Source of the DNA: G965250275 sp965250275
GTDB lineage: Bacteria > Pseudomonadota > Alphaproteobacteria > Rhodobacterales > Rhodobacteraceae
Direction: 5' to 3'
Length of the DNA stretch: 64,000 bases
NCBI GenBank assembly: GCA_965250275.1
Contig: OZ252297.1
Span: 2,046,001 to 2,110,000, forward strand
In this document: piece after piece, positions 42,426-51,507 of the stretch
Position numbering within the stretch: the stretch's first letter is position 1
How the letters are laid out: each line of letters begins with the position of its first letter
Notes under the pieces: generated by a model
What the model was told of the DNA's origin: nothing
Seen by the model: only the letters and a program-made list of their open reading frames with translations
Databases searched by the model: none
Program-made: the position numbers and the translations under genes

Positions 42426-44837
42426 ATGCAAGAGCCCCTCAATTCTTCTTATCCAGTTCTCCCGCTGCGCGATATCGTGGTGTTCCCTCACATGATTGTG
42501 CCGCTGTTTGTGGGCCGCGAAAAGTCGGTCCGCGCGCTGGAAGAAGTGATGGCAGACGACAAGCAAATTCTGCTGTCCAGCCAGATTGATCCATCAGACG
42601 ATGATCCGGGCACGGACGGAATTTTCAAAGCAGGTGTGCTGGCCAATGTGCTGCAACTGCTCAAACTGCCCGATGGCACCGTAAAGGTGCTGGTCGAAGG
42701 GCAGGCGCGTGTGCGCATCGACACGTTCCTCGACAATGACGATTTCTTCGAAGCCCGCGCTGAATACCTGACAGAGATGCCGGGCGATATGGCCACGACC
42801 GAAGCGCTGCTGCGGACAGTGGCCGACGAATTCGAGCGCTATGCCAAAGTGCGCAAGAACATCCCCGAAGAGGCGCTCGCCGCGGTTGGAGAATCGACCG
42901 AACCGGCAAAGCTTGCCGATCTTGTGGCCGGGCACCTGGGTATCGAAGTGGACCAGAAGCAGGATCTGCTGGAGACGCTTTCGGTCAGCGAGCGGCTTGA
43001 GAAAGTCTATGGCCTGATGCAGGGCGAAATGTCGGTTCTGCAGGTCGAAAAGAAGATCAAGACGCGCGTCAAATCGCAAATGGAGAAAACCCAGCGCGAG
43101 TATTACCTGAATGAGCAGATGAAAGCCATTCAGCAGGAGCTGGGCGACGGCGAGGACGGCAAGAACGAAGTGGCCGAACTCGAGGCCAAGATCGCCGAGA
43201 CCAAGCTGTCAAAGGAAGCGCGTGAAAAAGCCGAAGGTGAACTCAAAAAGCTCAAGAACATGAGCCCGATGAGTGCAGAGGCCACGGTTGTGCGGAACTA
43301 TCTGGACTGGATTCTTTCTATTCCATGGGGCGTCAAATCCCGTGTGAAGAAGGATCTCGGGCGCGCACAGGACATCTTGGACGCCGATCACTACGGTCTG
43401 GAGAAGGTCAAAGAGCGCATCGTTGAGTACCTCGCGGTTCAGCAGCGATCCAAGAAGATGAAAGGCCCGATCATGTGTCTGGTCGGACCTCCGGGTGTGG
43501 GCAAGACCTCTCTGGGCAAGTCCGTTGCTCGGGCCACGGGACGCGAGTTCATCCGCATTTCGCTTGGCGGGGTGCGAGACGAGAGCGAGATCCGCGGCCA
43601 CCGCCGGACGTATATTGGTTCGATGCCCGGCAAGATCATCCAGGCTCTGAAAAAGGCGAAAACCACCAATCCGCTAATCCTGCTCGATGAAATCGACAAG
43701 ATGGGGCAGGATTTCCGGGGTGACCCGGCGTCCGCCATGCTGGAGGTGTTGGATCCGGAGCAGAACAACACGTTTATGGATCACTACCTTGAGGTGGAAT
43801 ACGATCTGTCCAACGTGATGTTCCTGACCACGTCCAACAGCTACAACATGCCTGGACCCTTGATCGACCGGATGGAGATCATTCCGCTGGCGGGATACAC
43901 CGAGGACGAGAAGCGGGAGATCGCCAAACAGCACCTGATTTCCAAGCAGGTTAAAAACCACGGCTTGAAAGCCAAGGAGTTCGAGCTGACGGACGAAGCT
44001 TTGACGTCGATCATTCGGTATTACACCCGAGAAGCGGGCGTTCGGAATCTTGAGCGTGAGATCGCCAAGGTCGCGCGGAAATCGTTGACCAAGATCATCA
44101 AGAAAGACGCCGAAAGCGTTGTTGTCACGGCAGAAAACATCGATGAGTTTCTCGGTGTGCCGAAGTACCGCTATGGTCTGGCCGAAGAAAAGGACCAGAT
44201 CGGCGTGGTCACCGGACTGGCCTACACCAGCGTTGGTGGGGAGCTTCTGAACATCGAAGCGCTGCGCTTGCCGGGCAAGGGCCGGATGAAGACCACCGGC
44301 AAACTTGGCGATGTGATGAAAGAGTCCATTGATGCTGCGTCATCTTATGTGCGCTCCATAAGTCCGAAAATCGGGATCAAACCGCCACAATTCGACAAGC
44401 TCGATATCCACGTGCACGTGCCTGATGGTGCGACGCCCAAGGATGGCCCCAGTGCCGGCCTGGCGATGGTCACATCGATCGTCTCGGTGCTGACGCAGAT
44501 CCCTGTGCGCAAGGATATCGCCATGACGGGCGAGGTCTCTTTGCGGGGCAACGCGATGCCAATCGGTGGTTTGAAAGAGAAGCTGCTTGCGGCGTTGCGC
44601 GGGGGGATCACCACTGTTCTGATCCCCAAGGAAAACGAAAAGGACCTGCCGGAGATTCCGGACAACGTGAAAGAGGGCCTGACCATTATTCCTGTCGAGC
44701 ACGTGTCCGAAGTGCTCGAGCACGCATTGGTCAGCAAACCCGATGCGATCGAATGGGACGAAGCCGCCGAGGAAGCAGCTGCGGCGGCCGCGGCCGCGGC
44801 AGCCAAAGACGGTGGGCCTGCGGCAACAGCGCACTGA
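42426..44837 (+). CDS. lon: ATP-dependent protease Lon
   Basis: An 803-residue cytoplasmic AAA+ serine protease that degrades misfolded and regulatory proteins. The N-terminal substrate-binding domain (1 to about 300) opens P-V-L-P-L-R-D-I-V-V-F-P. The AAA+ module has Walker A G-P-P-G-V-G-K-T-S and Walker B L-I-L-L-D-E-I-D-K. The protease domain has D-G-P-S-A-G (catalytic serine) and the G-G-L-K-E-K-L-L-A-A lysine. The C terminus ends in an unusual poly-alanine run (about 780-795) within an acidic tail. It has a heat-shock promoter upstream and a terminator downstream. Confidence 0.97.
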   Translation: MQEPLNSSYPVLPLRDIVVFPHMIVPLFVGREKSVRALEEVMADDKQILLSSQIDPSDDDPGTDGIFKAGVLANVLQLLKLPDGTVKVLVEGQARVRIDTFLDNDDFFEARAEYLTEMPGDMATTEALLRTVADEFERYAKVRKNIPEEALAAVGESTEPAKLADLVAGHLGIEVDQKQDLLETLSVSERLEKVYGLMQGEMSVLQVEKKIKTRVKSQMEKTQREYYLNEQMKAIQQELGDGEDGKNEVAELEAKIAETKLSKEAREKAEGELKKLKNMSPMSAEATVVRNYLDWILSIPWGVKSRVKKDLGRAQDILDADHYGLEKVKERIVEYLAVQQRSKKMKGPIMCLVGPPGVGKTSLGKSVARATGREFIRISLGGVRDESEIRGHRRTYIGSMPGKIIQALKKAKTTNPLILLDEIDKMGQDFRGDPASAMLEVLDPEQNNTFMDHYLEVEYDLSNVMFLTTSNSYNMPGPLIDRMEIIPLAGYTEDEKREIAKQHLISKQVKNHGLKAKEFELTDEALTSIIRYYTREAGVRNLEREIAKVARKSLTKIIKKDAESVVVTAENIDEFLGVPKYRYGLAEEKDQIGVVTGLAYTSVGGELLNIEALRLPGKGRMKTTGKLGDVMKESIDAASSYVRSISPKIGIKPPQFDKLDIHVHVPDGATPKDGPSAGLAMVTSIVSVLTQIPVRKDIAMTGEVSLRGNAMPIGGLKEKLLAALRGGITTVLIPKENEKDLPEIPDNVKEGLTIIPVEHVSEVLEHALVSKPDAIEWDEAAEEAAAAAAAAAAKDGGPAATAH

Positions 44838-44864
44838 CCCAACGAACCTTTTTCGCACTCAACG

Positions 44865-44894
44865 CGGGCGCCTCACCACAGGGGCGCCCGTTTT
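44865..44894 (+). terminator. rho-independent terminator after lon
   Basis: CGGGCGCC (44865-44872) pairs with GGCGCCCG (44883-44890) across a 10-base loop and is followed by TTTT. It lies 27 bases after the lon stop and separates lon from the HU-like gene. Confidence 0.85.
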
Positions 44895-45003
44895 GCATCC
44901 GATGGGTCTTTTCCTTGCCTGATGAAAGGCGGATTGATCAAAACTGGCCATTTGCGGGACATATCGCTACGCTTTGTGCAGAGCGGAGAAAAAGGGGACC
45001 TCA

Positions 45004-45492
45004 ATGGCAACCCGCAGCACCGGGCGCGAAACACCGGCAACCACCAGCAAATCCAAGACGACGGCCCCTCGGCGCGCCACGCCCGCACAGGGGACGGAAA
45101 CCGCAACGGGCGGCGAAAAAACGGCTGGCCGGGCCAAGATCGTCCCTGTGCCGGCCCCGCCACCCGCGCCCCGGGTTGTTGCTGTTGCGACCCCTGTTGT
45201 GTCAACGCCGGAACTCCGAAAGAAGGAACTGATCGACACAGTGGTCGAACGTTCCGGCATTAAGAAAAAAGATGCCAAGCCGGTCATTGAAGCCATGCTG
45301 GCGGTGCTTGGCGAAACCGTCGCGGGCGGGCGCGAACTGAATCTGCAACCTCTGGGAAAACTCAAGATCAACCGCACCGAGGAAAAAGCAAACGCGCGCG
45401 TGATCGCATGCCGTCTGCGCCAGTCTCTGTCGGTGGGACCGGACGTTGCAGAGCCGGCCGCCGCAAATCCACTTGCGGACGCCAAGGAGTGA
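45004..45492 (+). CDS. HU-family DNA-binding protein with a long basic N-terminal tail
   Basis: A 162-residue protein. Residues about 72-145 are an HU-like fold (E-L-R-K-K-E-L-I-D-T-V-V, then K-P-V-I-E-A-M-L-A-V-L-G, L-Q-P-L-G-K-L-K-I-N). The preceding ~70 residues are a disordered S/T/P/A/K-rich tail. The beta-arm normally carrying R-N-P-x-T-G is missing or much shortened, so DNA bending should differ from true HU. AAAGGGG just before the ATG at 45004 supports this start; an earlier in-frame ATG at 44974 lacks a ribosome site. It follows the lon terminator and precedes tRNA-Val. Confidence 0.8.
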   Translation: MATRSTGRETPATTSKSKTTAPRRATPAQGTETATGGEKTAGRAKIVPVPAPPPAPRVVAVATPVVSTPELRKKELIDTVVERSGIKKKDAKPVIEAMLAVLGETVAGGRELNLQPLGKLKINRTEEKANARVIACRLRQSLSVGPDVAEPAAANPLADAKE

Positions 45493-45511
45493 CGCTAAGA
45501 CCTCGCCGAAT

Positions 45512-45586
45512 GGGTGATTAGCTCAGTGGTAGAGCGCTTCGTTCACATCGAAGATGTCAGCAGTTCGAATCTGTTATCACCCACCA
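45512..45586 (+). tRNA. tRNA-Val (anticodon CAC)
   Basis: A complete cloverleaf: acceptor GGGTGAT/ATCACCC, D arm GCTC...GAGC, anticodon stem CTTCG/CGAAG with loop TTCACAT giving anticodon CAC, T arm with TTCGAAT, and CCA encoded at 45584-45586. It reads GUG codons. The T stem contains one G-U pair. A weak stem followed by six T (45652-45670) may end the transcript. Confidence 0.95.
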
Positions 45587-45699
45587 TTTTCCTCCGCCCC
45601 TCGACATTCCAAAAGCCTTTGCTGTCTGAGCCGCGGCTGCCATGTTAGGACCACCTGCGCGGTGATTTTTTGTTACGCCGCCAATGAAAGGGTACCGGC

Positions 45700-46269
45700 G
45701 TGATTGTTCCCCCAATTCTTGTGCTTCGGCACGGCGAGACCGAATGGAACCGTGAAGGTCGGATGCAGGGCGTGCTCGATTCTCCGCTCACGGAGCGAGG
45801 GATAGAGCAGGCGCAGCGGCAAAATGCGATCCTGAGGGCGTTTGGTGTCTCCGATTGGAATTGGTACGCCAGCCCGCAAGGACGGGCTGCTCACACGGCG
45901 CAGATTGCTCTGGAGGGCAACGGCACAGGTCTGACCTCCGATGCTCGCCTGCGCGAGATCAGTTTGGGAGACTGGACCGGGCTGACCCGTACTGAGCTTT
46001 CGGAACGCAATCCGGTCCTTTTCGAGACAGATGGTTTGGCCTGGTACGATCATGCGCCAAACGGGGAAGGTCTGGCGGCGCTCGCCGATCGCACGCGCGC
46101 CTTTCTTGAGGAGTTGCAGGGCCCCTCGGTGATCGTGACCCATGGGATCACCAGCCGGGTGCTGCGGTGTTGGGCGCTGGGTCTGCCGTACGAAGCGTTC
46201 GAAGATCTCGAGGGCGGGCAGGGTGTTGCCTACCACGTTGAAAATCAAGTCAGCCGCCGGCTCGACTGA
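45700..46269 (+). CDS. histidine phosphatase family protein
   Basis: A 189-residue member of the histidine phosphatase (phosphoglycerate-mutase-like) superfamily. It has the catalytic motif L-R10-H11-G-E-T-E-W-N, second arginine in S-P-Q-G-R-A-x-x-T-A near 60, acid E in L-R-E-I-S-L-G-D-W near 88, and the second histidine in V-T-H-G-I-T-S near 148. Substrate unknown; relatives act on sugar phosphates or alpha-ribazole phosphate. The start is GTG at 45700. It lies between two tRNA-Val genes. Confidence 0.88.
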   Translation: MIVPPILVLRHGETEWNREGRMQGVLDSPLTERGIEQAQRQNAILRAFGVSDWNWYASPQGRAAHTAQIALEGNGTGLTSDARLREISLGDWTGLTRTELSERNPVLFETDGLAWYDHAPNGEGLAALADRTRAFLEELQGPSVIVTHGITSRVLRCWALGLPYEAFEDLEGGQGVAYHVENQVSRRLD

Positions 46270-46312
46270 CCCTTGCGCTCCGGTTGCAAAATCCGCTAAA
46301 CGGCGCGCAGGC

Positions 46313-46388
<76 letters not shown>

Positions 46389-46763
46389 TTTTCCTGCCTA
46401 TGTTCGGAGTTGTCTAAACTCGGAGGCGCAGCCAGATCCGTTGGCTAGGTCGGCGCGAAAAACGGGTCGCTTTTTCTGTGTGATCTGGAAGCTTAAGCGC
46501 TCAGGGCCAGCAAAGCATCACGCGACGCTGCATCTCGGTCCAATGGATGGCTTTGGCTCCCGGATACACTCTGCGACCCATGCTGTCTGGCACGATTTCA
46601 TTGACGTATGAAGCGCAAGGTGGGCAACGCGGCTCATAGGAACGACTTCCCGGGTTTCTGGTCACATCGTCGCGTTTGCGCAGGCAGTTCGCTCTTTGCT
46701 TGCTCAGTGGTGGCGTAACAAGCAAAGTGAAACCAAGGGACTGGCTGGGATAGATACCAAAAA
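46389..46763. other. 375-bp gap without a recognisable gene
   Basis: No convincing coding region was found; short open frames have no ribosome site or family resemblance. A weak stem (GCGA/TCGC) followed by TTTTT near 46458-46480 might end the tRNA transcript. The rest must contain the promoter of the methyltransferase gene. No copy of the tRNA 3' end that would mark an att site was noticed. Confidence 0.5.
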
Positions 46764-48011
46764 ATGAAGGACCTGAGCACAAATCTGGTCGAGGGCGATA
46801 TGCTCGACGGGATTGAGACGCTGCATGAGCGGTGGAAGTATCGCTACTATGAAAGTCACAAGTATTTTGTTCCGTACCTCCTGAAAAACGGTCTGTCCAG
46901 CACCAGCCGGGTTGTCGAAATCGGGTGCGGACAAGGTCCAAAGAGCTTTTCGATAGCTCCCCATTGCAAAGAAGTGCTGGGTTTTGATTTGTCCGGTTCC
47001 CACATTGAGAACGCCCATCTAATCCAGGAGCGAACGGGAATCGCGAATGTCCGCTTCTTCGAACGCAATGCCGCCGAGGCTGGGGATTTGCTCGCGGACC
47101 TAGGGCGGGGTGATTTTATGTTGTGCTACGCCATCCTCGAGCATCTCTTGCCCGAGGAACTGATCACGCTTTTTGCATTTCTGCACAAGCACTTGAAGGC
47201 TGGAGTGAAGGTGGCTTTTGTCGAAACGCCGAACCGCTTGGCAACGATCGACCGGCATACAAGTTTCCTGCCTTTTTTCGATACACTTCCTATCGAAATC
47301 GCCGCGCGCTATGGAAAAAACAGTAAACGCGACTGGTATGCGCTCGGACTGACCGAGCAGCCGGGCTCTGAATTTCTCTACCGAAACGGGCGCGGCCTGA
47401 GCTTTCATGATTTCGAACTGGCTTTCGACAAATTCGATCGCATGAACGACATTGTATTGGCAGATAACTGGTCGGTCGAAATGTTGAACATGCACCCGCA
47501 CCACGTATCCGAGGTCACTACGTGGGAAGGGTTTGCTGCCACGCGCACGGACTCGACCATACAAAAGACGAATGTTCCGCCGCTGTTCTTCCGATACTGG
47601 CTGGAAGGCATCCTGTCTTTCGAGACCACAAGCCCGCCCCCCATGGACCTTGAGCAGCTGGTTTTGACCGGCGATTTCACTGGCACCTACCGTAACGCGA
47701 GGGGCATCCCCAGTTTGCGACTCAAACCGGACCAATCCTACCGATTCCGAAAGACCCTGAAGGAGGATACAGTCTCCTGCGAAGTCCTGCTGGGCATCGG
47801 GATGGAGGCAACCGGATCAATCCGGGTCATTTCCGATAGTGGCGAAGAAACACGGCTGTCGCCGACAGGAGGGGCGGTGCATCAGTTCGATCAATGGCGC
47901 AAACTGCACTATCACTCGGTTCGGTTCCAGGAGATGCGCAACTTGCGTATCATCAACGAAGGCTCCGCCGTGACCAGCATAGCTTTCCCCTTGATCCGGC
48001 GTTTCCATTAG
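46764..48011 (+). CDS. class I SAM-dependent methyltransferase with an unknown C-terminal domain
   Basis: A 415-residue protein. Residues ~20-200 are a Rossmann methyltransferase: V-V-E-I-G-C-G-Q-G-P-K-S (motif I, near 50), L-G-F-D-L-S-G near 72, C-Y-A-I-L-E-H-L near 118. The rest (about 250-415) is unrecognised and looks beta-rich with several charged strands. Such two-part enzymes often belong to surface polysaccharide or glycan modification, but no such cluster adjoins it. Base composition seems slightly lower in G+C than its neighbours, and it sits just after a tRNA gene, so acquisition by transfer is possible. Confidence 0.8.
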   Translation: MKDLSTNLVEGDMLDGIETLHERWKYRYYESHKYFVPYLLKNGLSSTSRVVEIGCGQGPKSFSIAPHCKEVLGFDLSGSHIENAHLIQERTGIANVRFFERNAAEAGDLLADLGRGDFMLCYAILEHLLPEELITLFAFLHKHLKAGVKVAFVETPNRLATIDRHTSFLPFFDTLPIEIAARYGKNSKRDWYALGLTEQPGSEFLYRNGRGLSFHDFELAFDKFDRMNDIVLADNWSVEMLNMHPHHVSEVTTWEGFAATRTDSTIQKTNVPPLFFRYWLEGILSFETTSPPPMDLEQLVLTGDFTGTYRNARGIPSLRLKPDQSYRFRKTLKEDTVSCEVLLGIGMEATGSIRVISDSGEETRLSPTGGAVHQFDQWRKLHYHSVRFQEMRNLRIINEGSAVTSIAFPLIRRFH

Positions 48012-48081
48012 ACGGTTTGTGTGGATCGACGCCACAAACAGCAGCGTGAGCTTCGCGAGGAGTGCGAAGGCACAGATGCCT

Positions 48082-50271
48082 CTACTTCAGGATCGAAAGC
48101 ACATTGGCATAGTCATCGGTCCACACCGGGCCGCCGTCGCTTTGCAAAGGCTGCCACAGGCCGGTCCCATCAAGCGCCGATAAGGCCTCGGGAGAGCGGG
48201 CAAACATTGCGACGATGGAACCGCTGTCGCTGGGGTCCTCTTCGACATTGCCCTCATGCACCTGAATGCGTGCTTGCAGGCCTCGAGACGCCGCACTGCG
48301 GGCCAGCGGCCGCTCGATGGCGTAGTACCGGTTCGAGATGTGATAGAGCAGCAGCCCGTCGGGGCTGAGCCGGTCCAGGTAGAGTCCCATCGCTTCATCG
48401 GTTGTCAGGTGCACCGGGACCGCATCGGAACTGTAGGCATCGATGATCAGGATGTCGAAGGTGAGGTCCGTGGTCTGGCCGAGCACCATGCGGGCATCCC
48501 CCAGATGTGTAGGCGCATCGCCGGCACAGGCAGACATGAAAGTGAAGAGGTCCGGATCGCGGGCAACATCATCGACCATCTTGTCGATCTCGTAGAAGTG
48601 CCAGTCTTGCCCGGGCTGCCGGTAGCAGGCCAGCGATCCGACGCCCAGACCCACCACGCCGATCGAGCGGGCGGAGCGCCCTGCCTCGGACGTCATGACC
48701 TGACCCATCGGGCCGTTGGCGTGATAGTAGTAGAGCGGTCTGGGCCGGTCCGCCTCTAGATCCGCCTGCCATTGGACGCCATGAATGGTCGTCCCGTTGG
48801 AGTAATAGCGCAGCCCGTCACGGTCCTGCACCTCATGCGCGCCAAAGAAACTGCGGTCGCGGAAGGCAGCATCAGAATGATCCGTCACCAGCCCCACAAC
48901 AAGCACCGTGACGACGGCAGCGGCAATGGCTGTGCCGTTGGCGCGTAACACCAGAAGGCAGCATAACGTCATCAGCATCGTGAGTGCGTAGCCGGCAGAA
49001 GCGCCAATCCAACCCGTGACGACGGGCTCGCAAAGCTGCAGAACCAGAACCGCGGCCCCGACAAACAAACCGGGTGCAGCACGCATCAGCGTCTGGTGGT
49101 TCCAGGCGGCGACAAAGACCATCGCGGCGACGGCGACCGTGACCGCGCCTTCGTAATAGCTGTTGAAGAGCGAGGGCGCGATAATGGAGTTGAAAACGCC
49201 ACCCAGCGCTCCGCCAAGGGACATGGTGACATAGAAGATCGTGAGGTGCTGCCCGGACGGGCGGGCCTCATACAGGCGGCGGTGCACGAACAACGCAACG
49301 ACAAAGAATGCGAGAACCATCATCGCGATGGTTGGCATCGGCAAGTGACGACCCAGCAACCCGGCAAACACAATGGCCAGGTAGCCCAGTCCAAGAACAG
49401 CCAGCATGCGCAGCCTTGGACCTTTCACGACCGGGCGGTTGGTGAAGGTGAACACGAAGGTCAACAGATAGAGCGACAACGGAATGACCCAGACCAAAGG
49501 AATCGAGCCGACATCGGTCGAGATCTTGGATGTCACGGCCAGCATGAGTGAGGAGGGGACGAAGGCAAGGATCAGCCAGCGGATCATCTGTATTTTGTCC
49601 GGGGCGGATTCGATCGTATCCTTGACCGTCGTGGATGACCCATGGCGCGCAACCAGACCGCTCGCCAGCAGGGCGGCGCCGAGTGCAACAAATCCCCAAC
49701 TCCATCCCAGGCCGATCCCCCTTGCACCAAACAGTGGTTCTGCGGCCAGAGGAAAGGCCAGCAGGGCGATCAGCGACCCTAGATTGCTGGCGCCATACAG
49801 AAAGTAAGGGTCGTCCGCTGAGGGGCCGCCAGTTTGCGCATACCAGGACTGAATGAGGGGTGCATTCGCGGACAACACGGCAAACGGCAGCCCGACGCCG
49901 GCCGCAAACAACACCAGCGTCTGCCAGGCGGTAGACCCTTCAGCATCGTATTGCCAGCCTTCGGCCACGGCCAGAGGCAGGAAGGTCAGCGCAAGTGCCC
50001 ACAAGGCCAGATGCACGGCCATTTGGGCCTTCACCGGCAAGGTGCGGGTCAGCACGTGGGCATAGACATATCCTGCGATCAGAACCGTCTGAAAGAAGAG
50101 CATCGCCGTCGTCCAGACCGCAGAGGCACCCCCGATATGTGGCAGCACAATCTTGGTGAAGAGGGGTTGCACAAAAAACAACAACGACGCGCTAAGGAAA
50201 ATCGTGACCGTGAAGAGCACCGGAACCAGCGCTGTGCTGGTGCTGGGTTTGGTGGCAGCTGTGATGGCCAT
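48082..50271 (-). CDS. fused MFS-like membrane / spermidine-synthase-like protein
   Basis: A 729-residue two-part protein. Residues 1 to about 450 carry around 12 hydrophobic helices. Residues ~470-729 form a spermidine-synthase-like Rossmann domain with V-V-G-L-G-V-G-S-L-A near 530, Y-E-I-D near 552, D-A-R-M near 585 and I-I-D-A-Y-S-S-D-A-V-P-V-H near 600. Such fusions are widespread but their product is generally unproven; polyamine synthesis is not assured since the full aminopropyl-acceptor motif is not evident. The ATG at 50269-50271 has AGGGAG upstream and is preferred to a GTG 22 codons earlier. A 7-bp inverted repeat just past its stop (48015-48039) may end converging transcripts. Confidence 0.85.
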   Translation of the reverse strand: MAITAATKPSTSTALVPVLFTVTIFLSASLLFFVQPLFTKIVLPHIGGASAVWTTAMLFFQTVLIAGYVYAHVLTRTLPVKAQMAVHLALWALALTFLPLAVAEGWQYDAEGSTAWQTLVLFAAGVGLPFAVLSANAPLIQSWYAQTGGPSADDPYFLYGASNLGSLIALLAFPLAAEPLFGARGIGLGWSWGFVALGAALLASGLVARHGSSTTVKDTIESAPDKIQMIRWLILAFVPSSLMLAVTSKISTDVGSIPLVWVIPLSLYLLTFVFTFTNRPVVKGPRLRMLAVLGLGYLAIVFAGLLGRHLPMPTIAMMVLAFFVVALFVHRRLYEARPSGQHLTIFYVTMSLGGALGGVFNSIIAPSLFNSYYEGAVTVAVAAMVFVAAWNHQTLMRAAPGLFVGAAVLVLQLCEPVVTGWIGASAGYALTMLMTLCCLLVLRANGTAIAAAVVTVLVVGLVTDHSDAAFRDRSFFGAHEVQDRDGLRYYSNGTTIHGVQWQADLEADRPRPLYYYHANGPMGQVMTSEAGRSARSIGVVGLGVGSLACYRQPGQDWHFYEIDKMVDDVARDPDLFTFMSACAGDAPTHLGDARMVLGQTTDLTFDILIIDAYSSDAVPVHLTTDEAMGLYLDRLSPDGLLLYHISNRYYAIERPLARSAASRGLQARIQVHEGNVEEDPSDSGSIVAMFARSPEALSALDGTGLWQPLQSDGGPVWTDDYANVLSILK

Positions 50272-50469
50272 GGATGATGCTCCCTGCGCGTGACTCACCG
50301 TCTCAGCTAGGTTCGGATTGTGGTCAAACTTGGACACAGTTGAGGATTGTTTCCGAAAGGCGTGCCAAACGTTTGGTGCGCATTTGCACAGTTCCTGTCC
50401 CTATGGGCCTCTTTGGTGCGGTCCATTGGTGGCCTATGTTCTCTCGTGACACCAGGACAGGAGACTCTG

Positions 50470-51408
50470 ATGAGCTGGAACCCCATCCTTGATCCGCATG
50501 TCCCGATTGGGGATGCGGTCGACGCCATCGAAACCGTAATCGTTCCGCGCGCCCGCGATTTGGGGGGGTTTGAGGTTCGCCGTGCTTTGCCCGCGCCCAA
50601 GCGGCAGATGGTTGGCCCGTTCATTTTTTTTGATCAGATGGGGCCAGCTGAATTCCTGCCGACGCGCGGCATGGATGTGCGGCCTCATCCCCACATCGGT
50701 CTTGCCACCATCAGCTACCTATACCGAGGCCGGATGCATCATCGCGACAGTTTGGGGACTGACAGCTGGATTGAACCGGGCGCGGTGAACTGGATGGTCG
50801 CGGGTCACGGGATTACCCATTCTGAGCGCACCGATGACGCAACTCAGGTCGATCCAATGCCTTTCTTTGGCATTCAGACATGGGTGGCCTTGCCCGAGAA
50901 AAATGAAGACGATCCGGCCTATTTCGAACATGCGGCCAAAGACGCTTTGCCGCTTTTGGAGGGGGAGGGCAAAGAGGTGCGCCTGATCCTTGGAAATGCT
51001 TATGGCGCGGAGGCCCCCGTGCGCGTCGCGTCGGAGATGTTCTACGTTGACGCGGTGCTGCAACCCGGCGCTGCCATCCCGTTGCCAGATGATCATGAGG
51101 ATCGGGGCGTATACGTCGTCGAAGGCGATGTGACCGTCGCCGGAGAAACCTATGCTGCCGGCCATATGATGGTGTTTCGCCCCGGCGATGCCATCAGCCT
51201 GAAGGCCGGTGAACAGGGTGCGCGACTGATGCTGTTGGGCGGCGCCACGCTGGAAGGACCGCGGCACATCTGGTGGAATTTCGTCGCCTCAAGCCGCGAC
51301 AAGATCGACGCGGCCAAGGAGGCGTGGCGCGCGGGTGACTGGGCGCACGGGCGGTTCAGCCTGCCGCCTGGAGATGATCAGGAGTTCATCCGCTTGCCGG
51401 AAAGGTGA
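50470..51408 (+). CDS. pirin family protein
   Basis: A 312-residue bicupin. The N-terminal cupin holds the metal motif: R-P-H-P-H-I-G-L-A-T (two histidines near 69-71) and H-S-E-R near 116, as in YhhW/pirin quercetinases. The C-terminal domain (about 175-280) is the usual pirin_C. Bacterial pirins can oxidise quercetin or bind metabolic enzymes; the role here is unknown. The ATG at 50470 has AGGACAGGAG upstream; an earlier in-frame GTG is in the promoter region. It is divergent from the MFS/spermidine-synthase gene. Confidence 0.9.
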   Translation: MSWNPILDPHVPIGDAVDAIETVIVPRARDLGGFEVRRALPAPKRQMVGPFIFFDQMGPAEFLPTRGMDVRPHPHIGLATISYLYRGRMHHRDSLGTDSWIEPGAVNWMVAGHGITHSERTDDATQVDPMPFFGIQTWVALPEKNEDDPAYFEHAAKDALPLLEGEGKEVRLILGNAYGAEAPVRVASEMFYVDAVLQPGAAIPLPDDHEDRGVYVVEGDVTVAGETYAAGHMMVFRPGDAISLKAGEQGARLMLLGGATLEGPRHIWWNFVASSRDKIDAAKEAWRAGDWAHGRFSLPPGDDQEFIRLPER

Positions 51409-51507
51409 GGTGACCCTCTTTCCAGACATTGGACATGGCATAGGCGGAACCCGGCAATTGTGCTATCCTACGGCGCATATTGCAGCGATTTCATTGTTCC
51501 CATTGCC

